64,000 nucleotides of DNA, taken from Diphasiastrum complanatum. Its lineage: Eukaryota; Streptophyta; Lycopodiopsida; Lycopodiales; Lycopodiaceae. The translations under genes and the position numbers were made by a program. Positions within the stretch are counted from its first letter, which is position 1. Every line of letters starts with the position of its first letter. The stretch is from positions 42,224,815-42,288,814 of the forward strand of contig CM055111.1 in NCBI GenBank assembly GCA_029204225.1, read 5' to 3'. Under the pieces are notes generated by a model, which ran no database searches, was not told the origin of the DNA, and was given only the letters and a program-made list of their open reading frames with translations. This document shows positions 11,313 to 23,758 of this stretch, one piece after another.

Positions 11313-11990
11313 ATATAACGTGCAGAATTCCACCTCGCAACACTGCTCTTATGGAATTGCTCCACTTGATCTTGCTGATCTTGCTGCTCTACCGCAACAA
11401 CTGCCACCCGATTCAACCAGCAGTGCACTTACAAACCCTGGACTTGATAAGAGGGTTTGAAAGAAAGCGCTCCAAACCGGCGCAACAGATTCCAGTAAGC
11501 TTTCACAACAATCGGTGAAAGCTCAAGTGTATGCTCGAATGAAGAACAGCAAACTGCAGATATGAGTATGGTTTGCGACGGCGATTGCAGAGGAAAAAGG
11601 GCAAGCTGGAAGCAAAACAGATTGACACAAAGGAAAACCTAATGAAAGGCACTACGGGGAGCGCCGAAAGAGATCCGAGGCAGCCAGAGGAAGCAGAGAG
11701 AGGATTGATGGTCTGACAGGCTGATGAAGGAGTGCGAGAACGCACTCATGCAGCGATCGATCGATCGATCAACGAGCGAAGGAGCGAGCGAGCGAGCGAT
11801 CGAGAGATCGATCGGCAGAAAAAGGAGAAGGAGAAGGAGAGATGATTAGGAAATAGGGCGGGAACGTGACGACAGACGGCGGCAATCGGGTACAACGCGG
11901 TGGTTGCACATAGGCTGCCACATGGTCCCCTCCCTGGACGTGCATCCTGGTCCCACCCAAAGTAGGGCTGTTGGGTCAGGATGGGATCCA
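11313..11990 (-). promoter_or_regulatory. probable eIF4G 5' leader and core promoter region
   Basis: Upstream of the start codon the minus strand is unusually GC- and pyrimidine-rich compared with the rest of the window. It has CTCCTTCTCC runs and repeated GATC/CGCT tetramers at about 11755-11850. Such pyrimidine-rich stretches are typical of plant 5' leaders. No clear TATA box was found, and the transcription start cannot be placed from sequence alone. Confidence 0.45.
11639..11749 (-). CDS. possible upstream ORF in eIF4G leader, 36 codons
   Basis: An ATG at 11749 opens a 36-codon frame beginning MSAFSHSFISLSDHQ and closing with TAG at 11639, some 330 bases before the eIF4G start. If the transcript begins upstream of 11750 and this part is not spliced out, it would be a classical uORF that could reduce initiation at the main start. 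A GTAAGT-like site near 11433 leaves room for a leader intron. The peptide has no recognised family. Confidence 0.3.
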   Translation of the reverse strand: MSAFSHSFISLSDHQSSLCFLWLPRISFGAPRSAFH

Positions 11991-12104
11991 TGGACCAAAT
12001 TTTGGTTTAACCTAGTTTTATGTTGTTGGTCAAAGATCGCTACAAAAATCTGTGCCCCACTGTAGCCGAGATAAATAGGAGCACATCTATATCGTGATGA
12101 GGAA

Positions 12105-12246
12105 TTTATTCCTCACCGTAACTCAGGGTGCAAATAGAGCCCCACCCTCTCCTCATCTAAAAGTGTTATGATTATCTCTTTGCTCTGATGGCGTCATTTG
12201 CACCATTAGATGGCGGTGTACACCATCAACCACGGTGAGGAATAAA
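12105..12246. mobile_element. MITE-like foldback element, about 140 bases
   Basis: Perfect 15-base inverted arms (TTTATTCCTCACCGT at 12105-12119 and its complement at 12232-12246) enclose 112 bases. Inside is a second inverted pair, GGTGCAAAT (12127-12135) and ATTTGCACC (12196-12204). Size and nested inverted repeats fit a foldback or Harbinger-type MITE, with TTA/TAA at the edges. It lies in the promoter-side DNA of eIF4G. No second copy was found in the window. Confidence 0.5.
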
Positions 12247-12345
12247 CTAAACTTAACCATTTTGTGTACCTAGGTTTGAATCGCAGCTTTCGGCCCCGAT
12301 GAACAATAAACTAAACTGTTTCGTGTACCTAGGCTCGAATCCCAA
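12241..12345. repeat. duplicated segment with two pol III B-box-like motifs
   Basis: Two copies of a segment AATAAACTAAAC...GTGTACCTAGG are followed by GGTTTGAATCG (12273-12283) and GGCTCGAATCC (12332-12342). Both resemble the B box GGTTCGANTCC of tRNA genes and tRNA-derived SINEs. No convincing A box or cloverleaf was found, so this is a repeat with a possible SINE ancestry, not a tRNA gene. Confidence 0.4.
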
Positions 12346-12349
12346 TCTA

Positions 12350-15300
12350 CTTCTCATTGGCTTCAATCTTCTTTTGGCTTTCACCTTATGAATATTTCTA
12401 GTGTTAAACCGATGCCAAAGAAAACAAAAGGATGGATTGAAGCTTCAATCTCGTTCACCCACTTGCAATGCCCTCCTTGGCATGTCATTATGTGTATGAG
12501 TTGAGGTGCAATAGCTCAAAGGGAACAAGTCAAGGAAAGATAAATTTAAGAATATAGTTTGGCACGTCATGTGTGGAGTTGATCCACAAACACGAATGCT
12601 TGTTTTGCTTGAATCTCTTTAAAAAAATGCTTTTCTCTTGAGTCCACCATAGTTTAGTGCTCGTTTTTATGAATATATTTGAAAGACTTCAACATTACTG
12701 AAATCAAATTATGGAGCTTGGTATGTGACACCCTAACTATGGCAACTAACTATAGTTGTGTTGGATTAGATGATTGAGAAAAATAATGGAATAATAGGCC
12801 TACTGGATTTCAGGATCTTGGAGAGACTGGGGAGAGATGGGGAGAGATGCATGATATGCATGGAGAATGTTGTTGATGACATAGGAGTGTTCTAGCAGAG
12901 GGAGGAGGTAGTTAAAATAGAGCTGTGTCTCAAGTAAGAGTGAAGTTGAGTTTTGGCTGCTTTTTTAAAGTTTATGATCGTGAATTGTTTTACTCTACGA
13001 GTAAAGCAAAGTTTGATAGGACTACTCTACAAGTTTTTGGTTGTTTGTCATTTTTATTTGTATTTGTTTTACGTTTTGGTTTGGCAAAGTTCCTCGAGGC
13101 AAAGATTGGTGGTAGAGGCTACTTTATTCAAGGGAAACATTTAGAAGAAAAAAAAGGTGAAATTCATGTTTGGATCCTTGTGACTCACAAGTAGGATGAT
13201 GATGAAGGTGGATGGGTTGTGAGGAGACTCGGTTCTTGATAGGGAGGTGGAATATGTTGAGGAAGCCTGAAATGCCCACAATGATATGTTTATCGAAGAA
13301 GAGGAAGGTCAACTATAGGAAAAGAGAAAAAGCAAAGATTGGTTACACGAAGGTCTCTTGGTGCTTGGCAAAGACAAAGTGTTGTAAGTGCTAGCTTCTA
13401 GTCTTTATTTCTTCAAGGGCAAAAACTTTCATGTGATGTCTTATTTAGGTATCATGAATGTGGATTTAGAAATGCAAGTGTGCCAGTTTGCATAAATTTG
13501 TTATTTTTCCCTCGAAATGATGGAGTGGGAATTGTTTGAATAGTTTGAGAAATTCCAAGATATGGTTTTGTAGTCGATTGTCTAGATTAATCGAAGTTGT
13601 TCTACTTCCAATATAAGCCACGACAAGGAAAATCCTTCACATTTGGGCACAATGGATTCTCGTACGAACTAAGGGAGGTCTAACAAAAAAATGAAAATAG
13701 TTTATTTAGCAAGAGGCTTAGGGAGCTTGATGCACCTCAAATTCTCTAGGCCCAGTAAAAAAAATGAACATTGGGAGTGGCGTCTTTATCACCTATTGTC
13801 TCATCTTTTCTCACCTCCTTTGACTTTAATCAAGTGGCATGGACAACAGGTGCTCCCATGTTCACATGACAACCCCTATGGATTCCACCTTGCCTTGAGG
13901 TCATCCAGTCACTACCCCAAAATTGCCACCTCACCCAAGTAATCCGAGGTCAAGCCTAAATCCAAACTTCATGATGGCTCTTAGAAGGGTGAGAAGTATG
14001 AAAAGAAATCTGTTTTATTATATACGATGGTACAGAGAAGGAAAAAATATTGTATTGTATATCCTCCTTTTTTACTTTCAAATTGTTCATTTAAATTTTT
14101 TGCAAAATAGTTTTAGGAAGCCTCAAAAAATTTTAGTTTAAAAGTTTTCCATAAAGGAAGAAGAGGGAGATTATCGTCTTCATTTTCTATGTACCACTAG
14201 ACCTCAAGGAAGGACAGAGTGGTCCGGTCCTCTCCTGTTATTTTTCTTCTCCCCCCTCCTCCCTCACCCTCTCACATTTAGTAATGGATAAGATCATCTC
14301 TTCCCTCCACTTGCCATTGTACTAGGTGCAACAACGAGCTATGCAATAGAGTTGTGCACCCCCTAGGGAGACCCTCTGGAAATTTCAAATCCAAAGATAA
14401 TCCCAAATATTAGATCCGGGCCAAGAATGATTGCACTAATGACAAAATCCTTCAATGTTAGACAATTCAGTCAATGGCTTGCTGGTTTGATCAAAACCAC
14501 TCACCAAAAGAAAATAGAATCAAAAAGATATTCATACTCTACTCATAAGTGCTTATGTACGATTTTTAGCCTTAATCTCCGATGGTTGGGAGACAGACAA
14601 GTCTATTGAGATTGGATGATTGCTATTTTCTTGCATGAGACGCTAGAAACATGAGCATTTAGCTCAAGAGAGTATCTATGGTACTTAGAGTTGAGTTGAA
14701 ATCATCTTTATTTGATGGATCTCCTAGAGATTTACTTAAGATGAATTGATATGCCTAAGAAAATTTTGGAAGTTTTAAGAGTATTGGTAAAAGAAGCATT
14801 TATGAGTTGTCTATGAGAAATTGTGGATAGTTTTTGGACTGTAATTACCTATTTCTTGAACTTTTGAACTTTGATTTCTAGTGAAAGGTGATAATTCACT
14901 CAATGGGTCATGTAAATTGAATTTGCATGGAGATGATGTTGTTGGTTTGGAGAGAATCATACCCAATTGAAAAATTTATTGTTCAATGTACTTCTAAACT
15001 CTGATATAGTACTTCAGAGCATAGGTAAAAACAGCTAGAAAATTGTTCTATCTGTGAGTACTTGTTTGATATTTGAGGTCAGATTAAGAATAATAATTTT
15101 ATAGATAAGTGTTGAAAGCTAAATAAATGGTTTTTGGTTTTCTATTATTTTCAAGGGAGAAATAATGTTGATTCAGCATGATCCTAAATTTGGATATTTG
15201 GTACTCCAATGTATGAGTTTATTATTTATGCCTCGCCATTCCAGACTAGGCCAAAAATGTAAACAATAATATTGTGAGGGCCCAAATATTTTAAATAGGA

Positions 15301-15390
15301 CATATGGAGCTAGTGCATGGTGATTGACTTGATAATTTGAATTCTTTTGAATTCCTTGTCTTAACCGGAGCATCTGGTAAAAGATCCACA
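12350..15390. other. unrecognised intergenic DNA
   Basis: Three kilobases with only short open frames (the longest about 89 codons) and no motif I recognise on either strand. Probably very old transposon debris. Confidence 0.5.
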
Positions 15391-15394
15391 TGAA

Positions 15395-16147
15395 GATGAT
15401 AAAGCCTAGTAATCAGTAAAAAAAATAGCAACAAACATCACATTGACAATCACAGAGCCTCTACTATTGAAGGAATTTGAAATGATTGATTCGGGCATAG
15501 TGCACTACCTACTCGCCATGGAGATCACGAGAGATGGAACAAATAGAAGGATCGCCATAAGTTATCAAAAGTATCTAACCAGTATATTCCACAAGTGTGG
15601 CATGGAGGATTGCAAGTCGATAAACTTGCCCATGGATCCAAAATTCAAGCTATCGAATGACATGTGCCCGAAGATTGAGCAAGAAAAGGAGGAAATGTGC
15701 AAATATCCCTATCAGTTGATCATTGGATCCATCATGTATGCCATGATTTTCACAAGACCTAATCTAGCATACACAGTCAACACATTGTCGCAGTACATGT
15801 CAAATTCAAGCCTACCATGCTGGAAAGCTCTACAAAGAGCATTGAGGTACATACAAGCGACGAAGTACTATGCTTTGTGTGATGATGAAAACTCGGAGGA
15901 TGTATTAATCTTGAAAGCTTATTCCAACTCAGATTGGCTGGAGACGTGGAACCAAAAATCCACCTCTTGCTACCTATGCTTTATTGCAGGAGGACCCATT
16001 TCATGGAACAGTTGAAAGTAGAAATTCATTTCTTTGTACTCTATTGAGTCCGAATGTCTTGCAGCCACCTCTACAGTAAAGGAGATTATCTGGCTCGGAA
16101 GATTATTCCATGACCTGAAATTTCAGTAGATTAGACCCGATACTCCA
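15395..16147 (+). mobile_element. Ty1-copia fossil, reverse transcriptase C-terminus and RNase H
   Basis: A 190-residue open frame at 15443-16015 has copia RT and RNase H landmarks: FEMIDSGIVHYLLAMEI, YQLIIGSIMYAMIFTRP, YSNSDWLE and GGPISWNS, followed by a SIESECLAATSTVKEI-type piece. It ends abruptly at about 16147, where sequence from a minus-strand element begins. No LTRs assigned; broken. Confidence 0.9.
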
Positions 16148-17345
16148 TTGTGACAATTGGATTCCATCTCTTTGTTCATGGCTAGGATCCATCTGTCCTT
16201 TCCTGGACTGTCAATCACTTTCTCAAATGTCTATGGTTCGCCACTAAATCCGCAGAACTCTTCTGATGTGGAAGCTGAGTTGTCTGGCACATATCTTGCT
16301 GGCACACTTCATGGTCTTGTCGACCTTCTGGGAGATCCTCCTAGAATAGCTATGCCTTTGCCTTTGTCTGCTCTGCTCGGTTTGGAACCATTTTGGTTTA
16401 TAGGAACTACGGCAGCAGGTTGTCTCTCGAATCTTTCTTCATCAAATTTGTCGTTCGAATGGGAGACGACTCAAAAATCTTCGTTTTTGTGTTTGTCTTC
16501 TGCTCCCTCTGTCGTTGGCGGCAGCTCATAGTACTGTCTCTCCAAAACTTCGTACTGTTTTCACAGTGTTCGTGTCTGGCATGTAGACTCTATAGTATGA
16601 CGAATTGTCGTCATAACCAACTAGAAATCCCAGCTCGGCTTTCTCATCAAGCTTTTTCGAAGCTTATCAGGAATATGTGTATATGTTGCACAACCAAAGA
16701 TTTTGATGTGAGACAGGTTGGGTTTCTACCCCACCATAGCTCATGTGGTGTCGTGTGAGGGACACCAGGCTCGCCTGTCCTATTCTGGATGTATGCGGCT
16801 GTAGCTACTGCTTCAGCCCACAGTGCCCTTGGGCTTTCGAGTAGGCCATCATGCAGCTGGCTGCTTCCATCAGGGTCCTGTTCTTTTGTTCAGCAACACC
16901 ATTGTGTTGCGGTGTGTAGGTTGCAGTTCTTCTGTGAATGATGCCACGATCATTGTATAAGTCAGTGAAGCGATTCGAGATGTATTCGCCACCTCAATTT
17001 GTTCTGATCTACTTCACTTTGCTGCCTGTACATCTCTCAGCCCAATTCACATATTCTGTGAATTTATCAAGTGCTTCAGATTTATTCTGAATAAAATACA
17101 CTCTGGCAAATTTGCTATAATCATCAATGAAGGTTATATAATATTTTGAACCTCCTACTGAGATCACATTGAATGGTCCACAGATGTCAGAATGCATTAG
17201 CTCCATAATCTTAGTCGTTCCGTAGGAGTCTTTGACGAATGGTGTGCGTGACATCTTGCCCTTCAAACATGCATCACAGATGGTCGAACTGGTTGCATTC
17301 GAGATGCTGACCCCTGAATTGCCGAATTCTCCAAGCGAAGAACGC
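16148..17345 (-). mobile_element. Ty1-copia fossil, gag-pre-integrase, integrase and start of RT
   Basis: Minus-strand parts in order from 17345 downward: a CDACLKGKMSRTPF zinc-binding piece, MHSDICGPF and FIDDYSKFARVYF of the integrase core, YTPQHNGVAEQKNRT near 16890, the variable linker, and SPGKDRWILAMNKEMES at the very edge (about 16160), which opens the RT domain. Broken in several places; no LTRs. It abuts oppositely oriented copia sequence at both ends. Confidence 0.85.
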
Positions 17346-20300
17346 AGCCAAGCAACCTGAGCAACAAGCAAACATAGTCTCATCATCTCCCCAGGTCGAA
17401 GTGGATGAAGGCGCATTCATGGTCAAAGATCAAAGCGCATTTTTTGATGATTCATGGTTTTTGGATTCTGGAGCAACTCAACATATGACCAATCAACGTG
17501 AGATCTTCAACTCCTACACTCCTTACAGCACGAAGAAATTTGTTCATCTTGGTGACAATAGTACTCACACTATTGAAGGTGAAGGTACTGTAAGATTGCG
17601 ATTCCAGCATGATCAATTCAAATTACTATCAAAGGTTTTATATGTTCCTAAACTCTCTACAAATCTGTTATCAGTAAGTAGAATTACAAATTTAGGTCAT
17701 AAGGTAGCATTTGAATATGATCAATGCAGAATTATTGATAGGAGTGATAAGATTCTTCCACTCGACAAGAGGCAAGGTTACTTATATATATTGGCACACT
17801 GTTATTCTAAGTCTATTCAAGCCTTGAAAACCTATGTTCTAGTCAATAAAGCATTACTATGGCATCATCGCTTAGGACACATGAATCACCCATCTATTTT
17901 GAACATGGTCAGACAATCCATAGTTCTTGATCTCGACTATCCTTTTGGTAAAGTCGATCTCCCTGTCTGTCATAGCTACATTTTTGGAAGCAGACTAGGT
18001 GTCCTTTTAGATAAAACCATATGCATGCAACAAAAGATCTGTTAGATGTTGTTCATACAGATATATGTGGACCTATGCAAACTCCTTCGTTGCTAGATGC
18101 AAAGTACTTCATTACCTTTATTGACGAATTCTCCATAAGAACAGTTGTTTATTTCATTAACATAAATCAAAGGCTTTAATCAATTTCAGACAATTTAAAG
18201 AGCATGCTAAAAATCAAACTAGCAAACGAATCAAAGCATTGAGATCACATAACGGGGAAGAATACATCTCCAACAAATTCAAGGACTACTGCCTTAACAA
18301 TGGCATTGAGCAACAATACATCACTTCCTATTTGCCTCAGTCAAATGGTCTTGCTTAGAGAAAGAACATAACCTTAGTTGAATCGGCAAAGTGCATGTTA
18401 TCATATGTGACACTTCCGAAGTCCTTATGGGCTGAAGCTGTTTCAACAACAACCTATATTCAGAACAGATGTTCTACTAAAGGCTTCTCAGACAAAACAC
18501 CATTCAAAGTTTGGACATGTATCAAACCTTCTTTATCAAACTTGCGAGTTTTTGGATGTACTGCTTTTGCGCAGATACCTCGTGATCTTAGGAAGAAGCT
18601 CGACTTCCAGAGTATCAAGTGTGTTTTCATCAACTACACTACTTCAGATCAAACCTGCAAGTTGTTTGATCCCATCGAGTCAAAGATATTCACTAGACGA
18701 GATGTTATCTTCACTGAAGATCAGTTTCAAGACCTCAAAAGAAGGGCAGTTTCCATGTAGCCGACCTATCAGATTCTTCTGACGCTTTGAACTTTCCAGT
18801 TTTGCAGACGACTATTCCATTGAAGGTCCAAGCTCTTCTAATTCCGACGAACAACCAATGAACGGTGGATCAGAAAATGATGATGTTGCAGTTCAGCAAC
18901 TATAGTATGATAGAAACGATCAACTTCCTATATTATCCAGAAGATCTTTAAGGACTAGCAGACCACCTAACCGGTATATTGATGAGTCTGCAGCATATCT
19001 TGTTCAGGAGAGGCACTCAATCAGCCTGACTCAGATCTCTGGAAAGAAGCTCTGGTTAAAGAGTATTTATCTTTTATCAAGAACCAGACATGGACAATTG
19101 TCAAATTACCTGCTAGCAGAAACATAGTTGATTGCAAATGGATTTTCAAAGTCAAGTACAATGCAGATGGAAGCATCAACAGAAGAAAGGCACGACTAGT
19201 AGCCAAAGGTTTTTCTCAGGTATACAACGTCAGTTACATTGAGACCTTTAGTCCAATAGTCAAGCATTCTTCTATTCGTCTTTTTCTATCATTTGCTGCT
19301 GCAGCAGATTTGGAAATACATCAAATGGATGTACAAACAATATATCTCAATGGAGTTATCGAAGAAGACATTTACATGGTGCAACCCAAAGGTTATATTA
19401 TCGAGGGTAAGCACAATCATGTTTGTAAACTCCACAAGGCACTTTATGGCTTGAAGCAATCTGCTCGAGCATGGTTTCAAAGGATCAATACTTTCCTCAC
19501 TAATCACTGCTATACACCTAGCTCTTCAAATTCAAACGTTTACTTCAAAGCAGTGCAGCAGTCTTTTATCATTATCACATTATACGTGGATGATACATTG
19601 CTTTTCAGCAATGGTACCGATCTGATAAAAGAGGAGAAGACAATGCTATCTTTCAAATTCGACATGACCGATCTGGACGAAGCTCATTTCTGCCTTGTTA
19701 TACAAATCCACAGAGACAAAAAACAAAAGTTGATCTACATTACACAATAGAGGTACATCTACAACATTTTAGTCAGATATAATCTGATCAATTGCAAGTT
19801 AGCTCTCTCACCAATGGAACCATGACTCAAATTGTCAAAGGACCAATGTCCCAAAACAATTCATGAGAAGCAGCAAATGCGTGAGTATTTTTACCGTTCT
19901 ATTATAGGATCTCTTATGTACGCCATGATCTATACTAGGCCAGACATAGCTTTTGCAGTCAGCTCTCTCAGTCAGTTTATGACTAATCCTGGTATAACAC
20001 ATTGGAAGGCTCTTATCAGAGTCATGAGATATCTTCGAGCTACTATGGACTTTTGCATTTGTTATGGTGTAGTCGGCAATGAAAAACTCAATTTCCTTAG
20101 TGGTTACAGAAATGCGAGTTGGGCAGAAGATGTAGACACTCGTAAATCTACTTTCGGATTTACATTCTTCCTCAACAATGGCCCAATTTCTTGGAATAGT
20201 TGCAAGCAATCTTTGATAGCTCTATCTTCCACTTAATCAGAGTATATCGCAGCCTCTCAAGCTACAAAAGAAGCAATTTGGTTGAGAAACTTACTCTTAG

Positions 20301-20588
20301 ATATCGGTCTGAATCAATATGCTCTGACGACATTATTTTGTGAAAATCAAAGTGTCGTCGCTTTATCAACCAACCCTAGATTTCATTCCAGGAGTAAGCA
20401 CATTGAACAGAAGTATCATTTCGTCAGAAGCAAAGTTCTCAATGAAGAAGTCAGATTGCAGTACTGTAGAACGCAAGATATGACAACAGATGTTTTTACT
20501 AAAGCATTAAGTTTGGAGTCACACAGAAGATTCTGTGTAGAGCTAAGTTTGAAGGTCAAGGCATTCAAGGATTCAGATTAAGGGGGAG

Positions 20589-22736
20589 TGTTGGATTATT
20601 CTCCTTCTTACCAATCGTCTAATCGGTTTTAATCTTCATCCATTGTTATCCAGTTCTGCGTATTTTCCCGTGTGTTTACACAGTCTGCAGAATTACAAGT
20701 GTTTTTACATAGTCTGCAAAATTACACGGAGTTTAGGACAGTGTCGTCTTTTTTGCATTTTTCGCCACCACTTTGTCTCTCAACTATGTGTAGGCTTTAC
20801 AAGATCAAATTTCAAACTGAGGTCAAATTTGGTATATTTTACTCTATTCATACCAAATAGACATTTTTTCTTTAAGAAAGAGGGCATTTTAAGCTTATTG
20901 TTTACTTCAAAGAAAATTGCCCTTCAAAACAAATGTAGCCCTTCGAATCCCTTCATTGAATTCTAAAATGAAGAATTCTAATGAAATTCTAGTATTCTTC
21001 TTCGAAAATAAAAATTGGGCCCCCATCAAATTTTGGTTGTTAAATCCTAGGCAATCTTTGCTATCTTTCCACAGTCTGTAGAAATACTCGGGAATTGCTC
21101 AACAGGTGGCTTCGACGTATCATAGCCATTTCGACGTCACCGATGTATCTGACGACTTTGGAGAAGTCGAAGTCAGGGACAATTATTGTTTCCACTTGTT
21201 ATGAAGCTTACGACTTTGTAGGGTCGAAGATCTCACGTAGTATAGCCCTCCCGACTGTCAACAAGGGTTAGATCACTGGATAGGTACCTAACTATGCATA
21301 GATGCTATTTTTAGTTAGTTTCCTACTTTCTCCCTTAACTCTACTCACCACTAACACTACTCTCCCTTAACTCTACTCCTCTACACTAACATTCATCATG
21401 ATTGTAGGTGAAAGGAAGGGGATGATTAGGAAAGATGGAGGGAAAAGAAGATAGAAGAGAGAGATAAAGGGAGGGTGGAGGTTAACTCAAATGCACATTA
21501 TACTTGCTATAGGAAAAACATAAACTATTGAAACCAAAAAGCATGAACTTGAAAGCAATAGAAAACAACAATAGCAATAGCAAGCATTGAATTGCAAATG
21601 AGGATGCTTCTCTTCCAAAATTGGTAGAGTTTCCTCCTTCTCATTAAGCATGAAAATAGTGTACAAATGGTGCCTTTTTATAAAATGGGGAAGGCCCTTG
21701 CCCCTCAATCCTATTGGCTAATATTCACAATGATCCTATCCATTCATCTTGGACCCATCTTGATCCAAGGGTCCACAAAAAGTACATTGATAATCACAAG
21801 ATTCATGTGAGTCCCAATTTGGACCCAACTCTAAAAAGTAATCTCTAAGTTTAAAAATGACATTGGGTCTCTAGTTTTATTTTAAGTCCAAGGCCCAAGT
21901 CAAGTTTATTTTATTTACAACTTTACTTGCGTGCTCATTGGGTCATGGGCTTACGTGCGTAGGATGCCATGCCCTCGCAACACATTTTATTGAATGACTT
22001 TATTTATTTACACTTTGCTGGGAATACCCCCAATAGACTTGCCCTAACCATTTGCAAGTAACTTTTTGGGAAGGCCTTACTGAATGGATGACAGTGCATT
22101 ATGGCTAGTTGTCAATTGCAACCTACGATCTAATTAAGTTGACCTAATTGGATAAGCTTAAATTGTTTTAGTATAAATAGCTGATCATTATAAAAGAGCA
22201 ACAATGCAAGAAAAACAAAACAAATCAGAGAAGGACTCATAGAGTTTTATTAGTATTCTATTTTGAGTATTGCTCGCGCTTACTGCTTATTAGCCGGAAG
22301 TGCATCAGACAGAGTTATCAGTTGCTTTGAGATAGTTTAGAGTACACAGTTTCATCCGCTATTGTTTTGTGCTCATCATCATCTGACTTTGTACATGCTA
22401 CTTACTAAATCAATCCATCTTCTTATTGCGTTCAGTATTATGTCAGAATGTATGCATGCTTCTCTGTAGTTATCACTAGCTGATTAAATCTCTGATTGTT
22501 TTATTTGATGCTGCAATATTCTTCACTCTATATTTGTTTGGCTATGAAATCACTTTAGTGCTAATGATTTCAAAGTTAGTTGCTAAAATATCAAACGTGA
22601 TGATTTTCATAATAGCTTTGTTTAGTTTATGATAGGCATAGTCATGCATCGGTAGAAGGATCATTCCGCTACGCTCGATAGTTCATCTTTCTTTTTTTAC
22701 TTAATCACTATCGATTCCTATTTCCTTCTCCAACAG
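20589..22736 (+). repeat. probable 3' LTR of element C, interrupted
   Basis: Starts with TGTTGGATT directly after the polypurine tract. A TATA-like GTATAAATAG (22171) and a second TATAAAAGAG follow, and CCAACA at 22736 is a plausible end. Repeat X occupies the middle. No second LTR of C was found for comparison, so the right end is uncertain. Confidence 0.5.
21227..21877 (-). repeat. repeat X, copy 1 (LTR-like)
   Basis: About 650 bases that reappear, inverted, at 39547-40282. It includes the motif ATTTTATAAAA with downstream conserved sequence, consistent with an LTR promoter reading on the minus strand here. A TGTTGCGAGG further out (minus strand from 21983) may be the true outer end, but the two copies no longer match there. 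Confidence 0.75.
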
Positions 22737-23758
22737 TTCAAGATAAGCCATGCGCAAGACATGTATTTGAAAATGCATATGCTAAAAAATGAAATGGAGC
22801 ATTTGAATATTGACAACACAAAAATATTTGATGAGGACATAAAATTACCTCCAACTTTTTAAAATGTTGAAAACACTAGAAATGGATCAAACAATTCCGA
22901 TACAAACAACAACATTGAGAGAGGGTTCGATTACTATAATGATGTTAAAATTCATCTAAGTGGAGATGCGTTGCAAAATGTATTGATTGATGAATTTGAA
23001 TCTTGTGATGGTGAATAAACTATATATGTCACAACCATTTTTGTGATAAGATAGTAGTTACATAATCGCATAATATTGTTTTTTGAATCCGTACATCTAT
23101 CGACATTGTTGCATTTCTTATGTTCATCTTGAGTTCTATCTTGCAATCACTTATCAATCAAATCCAATTATAATCAAATGATTCCAATTATAATCAAATG
23201 ATTCCAATCCAGTCTAGACCTTCATAGCATCAAAAAAGCTTATCAAAGATTTATTAATAGTTGATTGACCAAAGGAGAACAACTAGAGAGTGTATGTTGA
23301 TTGTTCATATTTCATTCAAAAATATTTCCCTTGTGGAATATCCTCATTACTGAAATTTTATAAAAGTCGTATTGAGGGCAATATTGTATCATGTTTTTGC
23401 TGGTATAGTTTTTGTTCATGGACCTATTACTCAATCTACATTCATTTATAATATCATATTAAGGCAAATTCTTTTGCCACGCATGGCAAACCTCCAAAAA
23501 TGATTTTATATTAAGTATTGCCATGTGTGGCAAAGCCATGGCCAAAAGTTTCAAGGAAATGACAATTATTAATAACTTTGCGTGGTCGTCCCACTCGTGG
23601 TAGAGCCACAACAGCAACCTACCACTCTCTTTTTTCATTTCAATCTAAATGATTGTATCATGTGACTCTGCCACATGATTTTATTCTTTTTGCTAGTTTC
23701 TTGTATTTGGACGGTGGGGTTTCAGATGAATCACTCCCGTTAGTAGAACAATCCAACA
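22737..23758 (-). other. probable LTR DNA of minus-strand copia H plus unrecognised sequence
   Basis: On the minus strand an LTR-like TGTTGGATTG start at 23758 follows the polypurine tract of the RNase H fragment just above it, so at least the upper part is LTR. The lower part (22737-23200) is AT-rich and unrecognised. It includes a 20-base unit CCAATTATAATCAAATGATT repeated in tandem at 23164-23206. Confidence 0.45.

Larger units (their letters stand above)
17346..22736 (+). mobile_element. Ty1-copia element C (protease to 3' LTR)
   Basis: Plus-strand parts: Gln-rich lead-in at 17350; protease with FLDSGATQHM (17460); gag-pre-integrase with LLWHHRLGHMNH (17860); integrase with DVVHTDICGP-like and NRCSTKGFSDKTP pieces (18040-18760); RT with DLEIHQMDVQT, YVDDTLL and GSLMYAMIYTRPDIAF (19000-20000); RNase H with GPISWNSCKQSLIALS and TTDVFTKALSLESH (20170-20580); polypurine tract AGGGGGAG at 20581. 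The 3' LTR opens with TGTTGGATT at 20589 and may run to CTCCAACA at 22736, with a TATA box near 22171 and repeat X inserted in it. The pol part is broken by several changes; middle-aged. Same family as D. Confidence 0.85.

Noticed and set aside
11210-11428. Minus-strand frame overlapping the eIF4G start in another phase
   Set aside because: Its first codon is GTG, not ATG, so it is not a plausible upstream overlapping ORF.
12273-12342. tRNA gene
   Set aside because: Only B-box-like words; no cloverleaf, no A box, no acceptor stem.
13691-14141. Plus-strand frames of 83 and 72 codons as a small gene
   Set aside because: No motif, low complexity, and no splice or promoter context.
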